Below are positions 27,086 through 35,058 of a DNA stretch of 64,000 nt, piece by piece. How positions within the stretch are numbered: position 1 is the first letter of the stretch; each line of letters begins with the position of its first letter. Source of the DNA: an uncultured Bacteroidales bacterium (GTDB taxonomy: Bacteria; Bacteroidota; Bacteroidia; Bacteroidales; FEN-979); contig CAJBYO010000029.1 in assembly GCA_903959905.1 (NCBI GenBank), positions 1 through 64,000 on the forward strand. The letters are read 5' to 3'. The notes beneath the pieces were generated by a model. The model was given only the letters and a program-made list of their open reading frames with translations, was not told the origin of the DNA and searched no databases. A program made the position numbers and the translations under genes.

Positions 27086-27305
27086 CTTGTCTGACTGTTT
27101 TCACTCCCCTTGCTTCATCCAGCCGGAACCTGTCTGCTTCAGGCAACCGGCACTCATCCGACAACCTGCAGTTTCCGCAGGCAAAATTATCGCCGCACTG
27201 ATCCGAGTCACGCCACCGTTTGGTAAATACACCTCCCAGCACCGCAAGGGAGGTGACGATGCCTCCCCTGATCAATACAGATAAAAACTGACGTCGTTCT
27301 TTCAT
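27063..27305 (-). CDS. Small Tat-type protein with four cysteines (80 aa)
   Basis: A short protein with a twin-arginine-like start (KERRQFLSVLIRGG) and one hydrophobic segment. A cysteine knot (CGDNFACGNCRLSDEC, spacing C-x5-C-x2-C-x4-C) follows, then a charged tail. The cysteine spacing suits a single metal or Fe-S site. No named family is recognised. Its 3' end overlaps the ferredoxin gene by 23 bp, or abuts it if the later ferredoxin start is used. Conserved placement inside the operon argues that it is a real accessory subunit. Confidence 0.72.
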   Translation of the reverse strand: MKERRQFLSVLIRGGIVTSLAVLGGVFTKRWRDSDQCGDNFACGNCRLSDECRLPEADRFRLDEARGVKTVRQDGKPGKK

Positions 27306-27327
27306 CTTTTACTGGTTATGGCTGCGA

Positions 27328-28302
27328 TCACTTTGATGACGTTTTCAAAACAAAGATTCTTACCTGTTTTTTCTCCGGGTCCAGGACAATAATGCGATCC
27401 TTTGAATCCACGGCAAGGTCAATTCCCTTTGTCCCTTCAATAAAGGATTCGGGTCCTGCTACAACATATTTGAATTCTCCGCCCGGCCCGTAAACCTTGA
27501 TGCGCTCAATCGCTTTTTCACTGGTGACAAATGATCCGTCGCGAAACATGGCAAAGTTGGAAGGGTTGCAGCACCCGCAAAACCCCTCCATGCTCATGGA
27601 TGAGATACCCCATGTTGCAGATATGTTGCCATCCGGGTCATATTTTTCAAAAAGGTGCCGGCCAGGGTTTACCACCCAGAGTTCACCCATGTTGCCAATG
27701 CCCAGGTCAAAGTATGGACTTGGTACAACAAAACCCGGGATTCCCCTTGCAGGGTCTTTCTCGCCTATCTTTTTCAGCAGGTTTCCTGAACGGTCGCAGC
27801 GAAGTACCACCCGGTTCCCGGCATCGGCAAGGTAAACCTCCCCGGACATGGTTGCAATGGAGGTAATGACAGTTTTTTCGCCCCATGATTTCCATTTTGC
27901 CACCTGTTTCCCCGTCATGTCATAAATTTCAAGATGGTCCTGCATGCCAAGATAGATCAGTCCCTTTTCATCAACATGGATGCAGGTGGCCGTGCCGGAG
28001 AGGGGGAATCCCGCCTCCTTTTTTCCTTGTGAATTGAATATTTCCACACCGGTTTCACCGCAAACACAGATACGGTCATTTTTGTCAACGGCAATCCCAT
28101 GGATCGAGGCAAGCGCGGGGGTGAAGTGAGCCACCTCATGATACATGACTGCCAAGGTATCGCCCGATCTTAGAGCTTTCATGTCAAATTCATACGGATT
28201 CGCCTCGCTGGCAGACTTGTTGTAAAACATGTCCCAGGCCATGAACAGCACAACGGCAAGCAAAAGGGCGAGGGCAACAGCTATGTAAATTTTTTGTTTC
28301 AT
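27328..28302 (-). CDS. Membrane-anchored NHL-repeat (six-bladed) beta-propeller
   Basis: A 324-residue protein with one N-terminal helix (IYIAVALALLLAVVLFMAW) and NHL-type blades, for example IAVDKNDRICVCGETGVEIFNSQGK, IYLGMQDHLEIYDMTGKQVAKW and LAVDSKDRIIVLDPEKKQVRIF. A FCGCCNPSNFAMF motif lies in a late blade; its three cysteines are unusual in NHL proteins and might bind a metal. Start ATG 28302 gives TGAGATG with the upstream stop, i.e. one base between genes. The frame stays open further upstream, but that part lies inside the previous gene and has no coding features. It probably sits on the outer face of the inner membrane. Confidence 0.85.
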   Translation of the reverse strand: MKQKIYIAVALALLLAVVLFMAWDMFYNKSASEANPYEFDMKALRSGDTLAVMYHEVAHFTPALASIHGIAVDKNDRICVCGETGVEIFNSQGKKEAGFPLSGTATCIHVDEKGLIYLGMQDHLEIYDMTGKQVAKWKSWGEKTVITSIATMSGEVYLADAGNRVVLRCDRSGNLLKKIGEKDPARGIPGFVVPSPYFDLGIGNMGELWVVNPGRHLFEKYDPDGNISATWGISSMSMEGFCGCCNPSNFAMFRDGSFVTSEKAIERIKVYGPGGEFKYVVAGPESFIEGTKGIDLAVDSKDRIIVLDPEKKQVRIFVLKTSSK

Positions 28303-28303
28303 C

Positions 28304-29734
28304 TCAGTTTGCTTTGATATCAATGCATACCATCTGTTTTGAATCCCGCATGAGCAGGTATCCCCCGGTGATCGCAACCGGTCCCCACGAATCCTGCCCG
28401 TCGATGATCCGTGCTTTGTCAAGAACGGAGAACTTCGACGGAGATATCTTTGCAATGGTCATCTCACCGTCGTCATTCAGGATAAAGAATTTCCCGTCAG
28501 CCATGATGTACGGGCCCAATCCGAACCTGTTTGTCTTTCCGCTGCTTACCATCGCTTTCATGCAATCTCCGGACTTGTATACAGCCAGCTGGTTACGCAA
28601 GCTGCCGGCATCCTTTGGAAGGATGCCATAAAGGTATCCGTTGAAGAAGATGGGTGTTTGCTGCTCCGAGGCAAGCCCTTCCTGGGGTTTATACTTCTGC
28701 AGGATAGTTGCAGCAAACTTCCCGTCACGCTGAGCAATTTGCAGCAAGGCCGATCCGGCTCCATATCCGGCTGTCAGGAAAACTTTTCCGCCATCCATCA
28801 CCACCGGTGAGGGGGCTGCCACGGAAGGGGCAAACTCAGCAGTTTCCCAGAGGATCTTCCCCCTGTCGGCTCCTGAAGCGGAAATTCCGCAAACTCCCCC
28901 GATGGCAAAATAAATATACATCTTTTTCCCTGCAATGGTAGCCGGCATGACGGAGGAGTGCGACATTTTCCAGCCTTTAGGATTCGGTGTTTCCCAGAGT
29001 TTGCGCCCGGTATGGCAATCCACGGCAAAAAGAAGCGTTTTCCCGCCGCTTGCAATGATGGCTGTGTCATTGTCGAGCAAAGCGCATTGCCCGGTATACC
29101 AGAAGGGGATTTCAGTGTTGTATTCCCTTTCCAGGTCAATGCCCCACAGGAAATCGCCGTTCACCCGGTTTACGCACATTACCTGGCATTTCGGACCGAT
29201 GGTGAGGACGAATTTTGCATTCACTGCCGGCACTGTCCTTGACAGGCCGTGATTGCGCTTCAGGTGTACCTTGTATCCCCTTCGCCACAGTTCTTCCCCC
29301 GAAGAAAGTAAGAAACAACGAAGCTGGTCTGATTTTTCAACTTCATCGTAATCAAGTAAGTAAATTTTACCGTCATAAATTGCCGGGGCGGCATGCCCTT
29401 CGCCAAGCGGCTTTTTCCACAGGATTTTCGGACCGCCTGCACCCCACTTGTCAATCAACCGCACCGGCTCTTTGCTGATATTGTCAAAATCCTGACCCCT
29501 GAAGCGGGTCCATCTCGTCCCGGGTATATCCTGTGCTGTTTTAAATACTTTGAATTCTGATCCGATCAGGATCGGTTTCCCGGAGGAGGATCCCCTTTTT
29601 TTCCGGTTGTCCATCCCCGGAACAGATACGTTGAAATGGTCGGCAGGATCATAAAGGAACCACCAGGCAAGCAGACCGCCAGCCAGTGCAATGAACAGCA
29701 GGATGATTATTTTTGTCAGATTCCTTGTAAACAT
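28304..29734 (-). CDS. Membrane-anchored PQQ-like beta-propeller protein (476 aa)
   Basis: First gene of the tight redox operon. An N-terminal helix (IIILLFIALAGGLLAWWFL, residues 10-28) anchors it, and a basic linker KKRGSSSGK leads to a PQQ-type propeller starting TRWTRFRGQDFDNIS. Blades include KIYLLDYDEVEKSDQLRCF and LLFAVDCHTGRKLWETPNPKG. The WTRFRGxDFDN opening is a variant of the WRGPxRDG opening of the three genes upstream. No promoter with a clean TAnnTTTG was found in front of it; a heptad repeat array lies in the 150-nt gap. Confidence 0.88.
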   Translation of the reverse strand: MFTRNLTKIIILLFIALAGGLLAWWFLYDPADHFNVSVPGMDNRKKRGSSSGKPILIGSEFKVFKTAQDIPGTRWTRFRGQDFDNISKEPVRLIDKWGAGGPKILWKKPLGEGHAAPAIYDGKIYLLDYDEVEKSDQLRCFLLSSGEELWRRGYKVHLKRNHGLSRTVPAVNAKFVLTIGPKCQVMCVNRVNGDFLWGIDLEREYNTEIPFWYTGQCALLDNDTAIIASGGKTLLFAVDCHTGRKLWETPNPKGWKMSHSSVMPATIAGKKMYIYFAIGGVCGISASGADRGKILWETAEFAPSVAAPSPVVMDGGKVFLTAGYGAGSALLQIAQRDGKFAATILQKYKPQEGLASEQQTPIFFNGYLYGILPKDAGSLRNQLAVYKSGDCMKAMVSSGKTNRFGLGPYIMADGKFFILNDDGEMTIAKISPSKFSVLDKARIIDGQDSWGPVAITGGYLLMRDSKQMVCIDIKAN

Positions 29735-29828
29735 AGTAACCCATGACCATAAACAGAACTGCTAAATTACTTGAAAAACCCACAGCAAATTCCCCCCTTC
29801 TAATATTCAAAACCAATCTGAATAATCC

Positions 29829-29896
29829 CGTCCGCCCGTCCGCCTGTCACGCGTCACGTGTCACCCGTCACCCGTCACCCGTCACCCGTCACCTCT
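29829..29896. repeat. 8-bp CGTCCGCC then 7-bp CACCCGT repeat
   Basis: Two CCGTCCGC-type units run into CACGCGT, CACGTGT, CACCCGT x4 and CACCTCT. The TCA at 29889-29891 is the TGA stop of the propeller gene on the minus strand, so the array starts exactly at the stop codon and extends 3' of the gene. Likely a terminator or mRNA-end structure. Confidence 0.75.
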
Positions 29897-31130
29897 TCCC
29901 CACATCCCACGCCCCCATCACATTCCCATGCCTTACATACAGCACACCCCTGCTGATTACCGGATGAGAAAAATGCTCCTTCGTCCCCTCTTTCATTTTA
30001 AAGGAGCCGGTTTCCATCATCTTCCCGTTCATGAGGCCGATCAGTTTTACCTCGCCTTTCTGGTTGTAATAGTAGAATGAACTGTCGGCAAGGATAATAG
30101 CGCCAACACCGCATTTCAGTGAGTCAACGACCATACCCGTGCCGGCATCAAGGCATTTCAGTTGCCTTTTTTCTGAAACGCATGAATACAGATAGTTTCC
30201 CTGTTTGACAAACCCGCCCATATAGTTGTCGATCAACCTGTTTCTCCAAACCTGCCTGATCGTTGTTCCATCAGGGGATAATTCAAGTTTTACGGCACCG
30301 TTACCGTCGCCGGCAATGTAATAGATGAACCCGTTTTCATAGTAAACGGTATTGCTGTGTGTGTCGCCGTTGCCCTGTTTCCGTTCGTCAACAGGAATGT
30401 TGTCCTGGGGATGCACCCACAGGAGCTGTCCCGTTTTTGCATCCATTCCCAGCAGAGAATAGGCTGTAAAGGTAACAAGCACATCCCGGCTGGCAAGCCT
30501 CACCAGGTATGGTGCATTATACCCGGGAATTTCGCCCATGCCTTTGCAGATCCATACAATCTTCCCGGTGAACCTGTTCAAGGCAACCACATTTGTATCC
30601 TTGCCACCCGGAACAAGGTAAACCAGGTCGCCGTCAATCAGCGATGATTCAGCGTGCCCGAACATGGTGAACCGGCCGTGGAGGTCATGGATCATGTCAA
30701 CCGACCATTTTTTTGCACCGGTAGCAGTTTCAAAACAGGCAATATCTCCGAGTCCTGAGCAAACGTACACAAGGTCGCCCGCAACAGTGGGAGCGCAGCG
30801 TGAACCCTGGTAGTTTACAACCCATTCCTTGCCGTATTCTGATTTCCACAACAACTTTCCCTGTAAATCAAAGGCAAAAAGGTAGCCTGTTGTGTCAATT
30901 TCACCTGCAACGAATATCTTATCGGCTGCAAGGGTTGGCGATCCGTACCCGTTGCCGATGATGTCTGTTTTCCAGAGCATGACAGGCCCTTCCGGTGGCC
31001 ACATTTTCAGAAGGTGTTCATTGGGAAATATCCCGTCGCGTGCGGGACCGCGCCATTGCGCTGTTGTTTGAACAAAACCCGCCAGGGTGCTGGCCAGAAA
31101 AAGTGCAATGACAGTTAACCTCGTTTTCAT
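29889..31130 (-). CDS. Secreted PQQ-like beta-propeller protein, tandem paralog 3
   Basis: A 413-residue exported protein (signal MKTRLTVIALFLASTLAGFVQT). The propeller opens QWRGPARDGIFP and closes HFSHPVISRGVLYVRHGN. Typical blades include GYLFAFDLQGKLLWKSEYG and VVALNRFTGKIVWICKG. It is clearly a paralog of the two genes upstream: the opening, the GYLF(A/C)FD strand and the VRHG end are shared. It follows the paralog at 31151 by 20 nt in one transcription unit. No catalytic residues can be assigned, and whether PQQ is bound is unknown. Confidence 0.9.
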   Translation of the reverse strand: MKTRLTVIALFLASTLAGFVQTTAQWRGPARDGIFPNEHLLKMWPPEGPVMLWKTDIIGNGYGSPTLAADKIFVAGEIDTTGYLFAFDLQGKLLWKSEYGKEWVVNYQGSRCAPTVAGDLVYVCSGLGDIACFETATGAKKWSVDMIHDLHGRFTMFGHAESSLIDGDLVYLVPGGKDTNVVALNRFTGKIVWICKGMGEIPGYNAPYLVRLASRDVLVTFTAYSLLGMDAKTGQLLWVHPQDNIPVDERKQGNGDTHSNTVYYENGFIYYIAGDGNGAVKLELSPDGTTIRQVWRNRLIDNYMGGFVKQGNYLYSCVSEKRQLKCLDAGTGMVVDSLKCGVGAIILADSSFYYYNQKGEVKLIGLMNGKMMETGSFKMKEGTKEHFSHPVISRGVLYVRHGNVMGAWDVGKR

Positions 31131-31150
31131 AGGGTGAAAATTAGTTCGGT

Positions 31151-32365
31151 TTATTTTCTCCGGATATCATAAGCCATCATGGAATTCCCGTGCCTGACAT
31201 ACATGACACCACGGCTTATCACCGGGTGTGCAAAATGTTCATTTGTTCCTTCTGTAACCTTAAATGAGCTGACCAGTTCAGGTTTACCTTCGTTTGGTTT
31301 GATGAGGCCTGCCATTCCCTGGTCATTATAGCAGTATAAATGGTTATCGGCTAATATGGTGGAGCCGCAGCTGAATTTTAATGAATCCACAACCACCCCT
31401 GTTTCAGCATCCATGCACTCAAACCGGCCCGGCCGGTACCTTGACCCGTACAGGAATTTCCCGATTTTAACAGAGCCACCCTGAACATTGCCTGCTTTAT
31501 AGTTCCGCCATGATTCCGAAACCGATTTTCCATCAGGGGCCAGTGCCAGTTTGACAACACCGTTGCCGCCACGGTCGTCACAGTATATGTTGCCATTATC
31601 GTACAGCGGTGTGTTGCAGTGGATGTCGCCGGAGCGGTCGAACGGGAAGGACCAGAGCAGTTCCCCTGTTGCTGCATCCATCCCGATGAGATGGTGAATA
31701 ACCATGGTCGTGAGGATTGTCCGGTCAGGTAAACGTATAAGGGCCGGCGAGCAGTACGCAGCCGAATCTCCCATGGCTTTTGATTTCCAGATCAGTTTCC
31801 CTGTAAATCTGTTCAATGCAACAACACTGGTATCCCTGCCTCCGGGAGTGCAGAAAACACGATCGCCGTCTACCAGCAGGGACTCAGTGTAACCGAACCG
31901 TACATTTACACCGTGAAGGTCGGTGAGCATGTTCACTGACCATTTTTTCCTTCCGTCAGCACCGTCGAGGCACAGGATTTCACCCATGCTGGAACAATAG
32001 TAGATCAACCCGTCAATTACGGTGGGTGTAGAACGGGGACCAGGGAAATTTTCGGTCCATTCCTTTCCGGTTTCGGTCTTCCACACCGGGTGGCCCTGCA
32101 GATCAAAGGCAAAAAGGTAACCGGTACTGTCAACCTCACCGGGGATGTAGATGCGGTCGTTTGCAATGGTTGGTGATGCGAAACCGTTGCCGATGCTGTC
32201 AATCTTCCATAACAGGGCAGGCCCGTCGGCAGGCCATGCTGTCAGCAGGTCCGATTCATGGTATATGCCATTCCGGTCAGTTCCACGCCACTGGGATATT
32301 GTCTGAACATAGCCTGGAACAGCAGCAGAAAGCATGACAATAATGAGAAGGAGTTTGTTTATCAT
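31151..32365 (-). CDS. Secreted PQQ-like beta-propeller protein, tandem paralog 2
   Basis: A 404-residue protein with a signal peptide (MINKLLLIIVMLSAAVPGYVQ). It opens QWRGTDRNGIYHESDLL and ends HFAHPVISRGVMYVRHGN. The ATG at 32365 is preferred to the in-frame TTG two codons earlier. Its closest visible relative is the downstream gene, sharing LWKIDSIGNGFASPT-like, GYLFAFDLQG and GKEWxxNFPGxRSTPTV-like strands. It has its own promoter candidate at 32441-32448, with a CCTGGT/ACCAGG hairpin in the leader. Confidence 0.9.
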   Translation of the reverse strand: MINKLLLIIVMLSAAVPGYVQTISQWRGTDRNGIYHESDLLTAWPADGPALLWKIDSIGNGFASPTIANDRIYIPGEVDSTGYLFAFDLQGHPVWKTETGKEWTENFPGPRSTPTVIDGLIYYCSSMGEILCLDGADGRKKWSVNMLTDLHGVNVRFGYTESLLVDGDRVFCTPGGRDTSVVALNRFTGKLIWKSKAMGDSAAYCSPALIRLPDRTILTTMVIHHLIGMDAATGELLWSFPFDRSGDIHCNTPLYDNGNIYCDDRGGNGVVKLALAPDGKSVSESWRNYKAGNVQGGSVKIGKFLYGSRYRPGRFECMDAETGVVVDSLKFSCGSTILADNHLYCYNDQGMAGLIKPNEGKPELVSSFKVTEGTNEHFAHPVISRGVMYVRHGNSMMAYDIRRK

Positions 32366-32403
32366 GATCAATGGGGTTTGTCAGATATTCAGATATTTGG
32401 AAC

Positions 32404-32423
32404 CCTGGTATATTCAAACCAGG
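32404..32423. other. Small leader hairpin
   Basis: CCTGGT (32404-32409) pairs with ACCAGG (32418-32423) around an 8-nt loop, between the promoter and the start of the second tandem propeller gene. No T-run follows on the minus strand; its role is unknown. Confidence 0.4.
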
Positions 32424-32440
32424 AAAATAAAGAATCCTGC

Positions 32441-32448
32441 CAAATATA
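32441..32448 (-). promoter_or_regulatory. -7 box of the propeller gene pair
   Basis: TATATTTG on the minus strand, about 75 nt before the ATG at 32365. A TTG lies 24 nt upstream, slightly more than the usual 19-21 nt. Confidence 0.45.
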
Positions 32449-32537
32449 AGGCTTCAGATCTAAATTACAGAACAATTTTGACGAACAGGTAAACCTGGTC
32501 GGTGAACACCAGTTGAACGGCCGGTGCATTGAGCTGC

Positions 32538-33752
32538 CTATTTCCTGAGGTTGTATACCATCAGGGAAGTACCATGCCTGACGAAAAGACGGCCCTGCCC
32601 TATGACCAGGTGTGCCCAGTGCTGATCAGCACCGTACGGCACCTTGAAAGCGCTGATTTTTTTAAAGGAGTCGGCAAGCGGCTGTGCAAGGACCACTTCC
32701 CCGTTTTCCCCGTACAAATAGAGCATTCCGTCGGCATAAATAATGTTCCCCCTGCCGGTGATCTTTTCCGCATACATGTTGGTTCCGGTTTTCCAGTCGA
32801 GGCAAAACCATGCTTTTCCCGGATCGTCCGACCCGAAAATTTTCCCGTTCAGCAATACGAACCCACCCATCCTGTTGTCAATGTTCGTATTTCGCCATAC
32901 TTCCTGCACAGAACTGCCATCTTCAGCAAGTTTAAGCATCACACCGCCTTTGCCGTAACCCGACACACAGTAAATAAACCCGTCATGATACAGGGGTGTA
33001 TTGGCGTGAACGGAGTATTTGTTCGGCTGATCATGACTCCAGAGCAGGTTTCCGTTTGATGCATCAATCCCGAGGATTGAGCTTGCAGTCTGGGTAACCA
33101 GGATGTGTTTGCCAGCCAGTTTGATCATAGCCGGTGAACCATATGCGCTTTCTTCACCTTTCCCACTGCTTTTCCAAAGCATCCTCCCGTTTTCCGGGTT
33201 AAATGCGATGATGTTTGCAGTGGCACCGCCCGCCGTGCAAAAGAGTTTGTTGTCATCGATCAGCAGGTTTTCAGTAACACCCCATTTGATGTTCGGGGCA
33301 TCATAGTCCTTCAGCACATCAACACTCCAGACAAAGGCACCATTATCAGCCCTGCGGCAGACTAATTTGCCGAAGCTGCTGTATTGGTAAACTTTTCCGT
33401 TGTAAACGGTTGGTGTGCTGCGCACGCCGGGCCAGCTTTCTGTCCATTCCTCTCCGTATGGGATTTTCCAGACCAGTTTTCCTGCAAAATCAAAACAGAA
33501 GAGGTAACCGATCCCGCCGTTGGTTCCGGCAGTATAAATCCGGTCGCTAGTAACCGCAGCCGAAGAATGACCTTCCCCCAGGCTGTCATAATGCCACAAG
33601 AGTTGCGGCCCGTCTGCAGGCCAGGATTTTAATAACCCGGTTTCCGGGTAAATTCCGTCGCGGCCCGGGCCACGCCACTGGGCATTGTCCTGTGCGGGCA
33701 ACTGCAGGCAGAACGAGTAAATAAGACTGAGGGTTAAAAGAGTTCGGAACAT
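32538..33752 (-). CDS. Secreted PQQ-like beta-propeller protein, tandem paralog 1
   Basis: A 404-residue exported protein. Start ATG 33752 gives a clean signal peptide (MFRTLLTLSLIYSFCLQLPAQ); the frame is open for 32 more codons upstream but those have no signal-peptide features. The propeller opens QWRGPGRDGIYPETGLL and ends HLVIGQGRLFVRHGT. Blades include GYLFCFDFAGKLVWKIPYG and IIAFNPENGRMLWKSSGKG. Together with the next two genes it forms a tandem triplication. It lies at the 5' end of the whole propeller and redox cluster, 172 nt before the next paralog. Confidence 0.9.
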   Translation of the reverse strand: MFRTLLTLSLIYSFCLQLPAQDNAQWRGPGRDGIYPETGLLKSWPADGPQLLWHYDSLGEGHSSAAVTSDRIYTAGTNGGIGYLFCFDFAGKLVWKIPYGEEWTESWPGVRSTPTVYNGKVYQYSSFGKLVCRRADNGAFVWSVDVLKDYDAPNIKWGVTENLLIDDNKLFCTAGGATANIIAFNPENGRMLWKSSGKGEESAYGSPAMIKLAGKHILVTQTASSILGIDASNGNLLWSHDQPNKYSVHANTPLYHDGFIYCVSGYGKGGVMLKLAEDGSSVQEVWRNTNIDNRMGGFVLLNGKIFGSDDPGKAWFCLDWKTGTNMYAEKITGRGNIIYADGMLYLYGENGEVVLAQPLADSFKKISAFKVPYGADQHWAHLVIGQGRLFVRHGTSLMVYNLRK

Positions 33753-33837
33753 GGCTGGTTGAGTTTTGCAGGTGAATACAAGTGGGTTACTAAACAGGTA
33801 TTTTAATGCGTTCGGCATGTAAGGGTAACCGGACGAC

Positions 33838-33845
33838 CAAAAATA
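33838..33845 (-). promoter_or_regulatory. -7 box upstream of the first tandem propeller gene
   Basis: TATTTTTG on the minus strand, about 85 nt before the start codon. No TTG is seen at the expected upstream spacing, so support is weak to moderate. Confidence 0.4.
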
Positions 33846-33907
33846 CATAAAAATTCATATGTATCAGTGGTCTAATTTTTTTGGACAAAAGGCTGTTCCT
33901 CGGAGGA

Positions 33908-33983
33908 GGCCCGGTGAAGGTCCGGTGCACGTCCGGTGAAGGTCCGGTGAAACTGCGGAGAACTGCGGTGAAACTGCGGAGAA
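33908..33983. repeat. 11-bp GGTCCGGTGAA / ACTGCGGAGAA repeat
   Basis: About seven 11-bp units: GGCCCGGTGAA, GGTCCGGTGCA, CGTCCGGTGAA, GGTCCGGTGAA, then ACTGCGGAGAA-type units, one of which is one base short. It lies in the 560-nt gap between the propeller cluster and a small plus-strand gene. Confidence 0.8.
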
Positions 33984-34092
33984 GTTCCATGGTTTTTTGC
34001 AGGGTTACGCCCTGACGCCGCAGGCGGAAGGGCAAAACAGTGATCATCTGCCGGATCAGTTTAATCTGCGTTCTCTGGATAGCATTGCGCAA

Positions 34093-34130
34093 TATGAATA
34101 TTGAATATTGATCAACGAATTTTGAATTTT
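34093..34130. repeat. GAATATT-type heptads
   Basis: TGAATATTGAATATTGATC and then GAATTTTGAATTTTGAAG: short heptad tracts of the same family as the one at 4502. The rest of the 33753-34312 gap holds no gene that can be supported. Confidence 0.6.
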
Positions 34131-34312
34131 GAAGGCTGCTTATCCAATCCGGGTTCGTTTGATGATTTGCCCTGCTGGGAGGATTGTTATGCACCGGAAC
34201 AAGCATCAATTTGTTCATAAATATCTTGACTGGCGAAGTTGAAAGAGGTAAATCGTACGTATCTTGGAGGCATCAATCTGACAGTTAAACATGTTTAATA
34301 ACCAACCACAGT

Positions 34313-34510
34313 ATGAAAAATGATATCCTGTCAAACAGAATGAATCTTGCGAATCACCGCATGAGTATTCCCAATGCAAAACTCCTCACAGGTTCGGTAA
34401 CTGATAAGTACCCGGTTATACTTGATGGCGGAAAAACCGTCATCTTTATTGCAGATAAATCCATGGAAGCGGAAACCCGTTACCGTTATGAATTACGAAA
34501 ACGGCTGTAA
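34313..34510 (+). CDS. Small hypothetical protein (65 aa)
   Basis: A 65-residue frame from ATG to TAA on the plus strand, 41 nt before the SRPBCC gene and in the same direction. It contains the segment KYPVILDGGKTVIFIADKS and a basic end (YRYELRKRL). There is no signal peptide or known motif. The codon choice and the co-directional position make it plausible, but its reality rests on little. Confidence 0.45.
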   Translation: MKNDILSNRMNLANHRMSIPNAKLLTGSVTDKYPVILDGGKTVIFIADKSMEAETRYRYELRKRL

Positions 34511-34551
34511 CATCTTCTCCTGCCGGACCGTCACAAAATAAACCAATCAGA

Positions 34552-34932
34552 ATGAAAGATTTCAGGAAATATTACAGCATCCCCGCACCGCCGGAGGATA
34601 TTTATACTGCCCTCACAAACCCGGTAACGCTGCAGCTCTGGACTGGCGAGCCGGCTGAAATGACGACCGAACCCGGGTCGGAATTCTCATTATGGGATGG
34701 CAGCATCTCCGGGCGGAACATTGAATTTGACCCCGGGAAAAAGCTGGTTCAGCAATGGTATTTCGGCGACCAGGAGGAAGAATCCATCGTGACCATCATA
34801 TTGCACCCCAAAGGTGAAGGAACATCCGTGGAGTTAACCCACACCAATATTCCGGATGATGAGTTTGAAGATTTTGCCGATGGATGGAACACTTACTACT
34901 TTGGTGCTTTGCGTGAATTCTACCAGGAGTGA
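34552..34932 (+). CDS. SRPBCC / AHSA1-like domain protein
   Basis: A 126-residue START-like helix-grip protein. It has the family opening IPAPPEDIYTALTNPVTLQLWTG, the central GGSISGRNIEFDPG-like hairpin (here DGSISGRNIEF), VQQWYFGDQ and the closing helix WNTYYFGALREFY. Proteins of the Activator-of-Hsp90-ATPase-homolog-1 (AHSA1) type bind hydrophobic ligands; in bacteria most have no assigned role. It is followed by a long perfect palindrome and then by the terminator of the convergent gene. Confidence 0.9.
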   Translation: MKDFRKYYSIPAPPEDIYTALTNPVTLQLWTGEPAEMTTEPGSEFSLWDGSISGRNIEFDPGKKLVQQWYFGDQEEESIVTIILHPKGEGTSVELTHTNIPDDEFEDFADGWNTYYFGALREFYQE

Positions 34933-34941
34933 TAAACCATA

Positions 34942-34974
34942 AGACCTTCCAGGTTTTTAAAACCTGGAAGGTCT
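34942..34974. repeat. 33-bp perfect palindrome between convergent genes
   Basis: AGACCTTCCAGGTTTT, a single T, then its exact reverse complement. It lies 9 nt after the SRPBCC stop and can form a 16-bp hairpin; it probably ends that transcript. The sequence resembles dispersed palindromes that I recall from other Bacteroidota genomes (recollection, not checked). Confidence 0.75.
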
Positions 34975-34984
34975 GGCTGATAGC

Positions 34985-35015
34985 AAAAAAAGGGGCTGCC
35001 CTGTCGGACAGCCCC
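34985..35015 (-). terminator. Terminator of the ADFED-repeat protein gene
   Basis: On the minus strand GGGGCTG (from 35015) pairs with CAGCCCC (to 34992) and runs into TTTTTTT. It lies 44 nt after the stop codon. Confidence 0.75.
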
Positions 35016-35058
35016 TGCGCAATCAATAGATAGGGATAAATATATAGAGTTACACGTG

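Noticed and set aside
18241..33752. Calling the propellers PQQ-dependent alcohol dehydrogenases
   Set aside because: Only the repeat fold is seen. No PQQ biosynthesis gene is in the window and the catalytic residues were not identified, so they are described as PQQ-like.
33790..34218. Minus-strand 142-codon ORF
   Set aside because: Half of it is the 11-bp repeat and the rest has no recognisable protein features; a promoter for the propeller gene lies within it.
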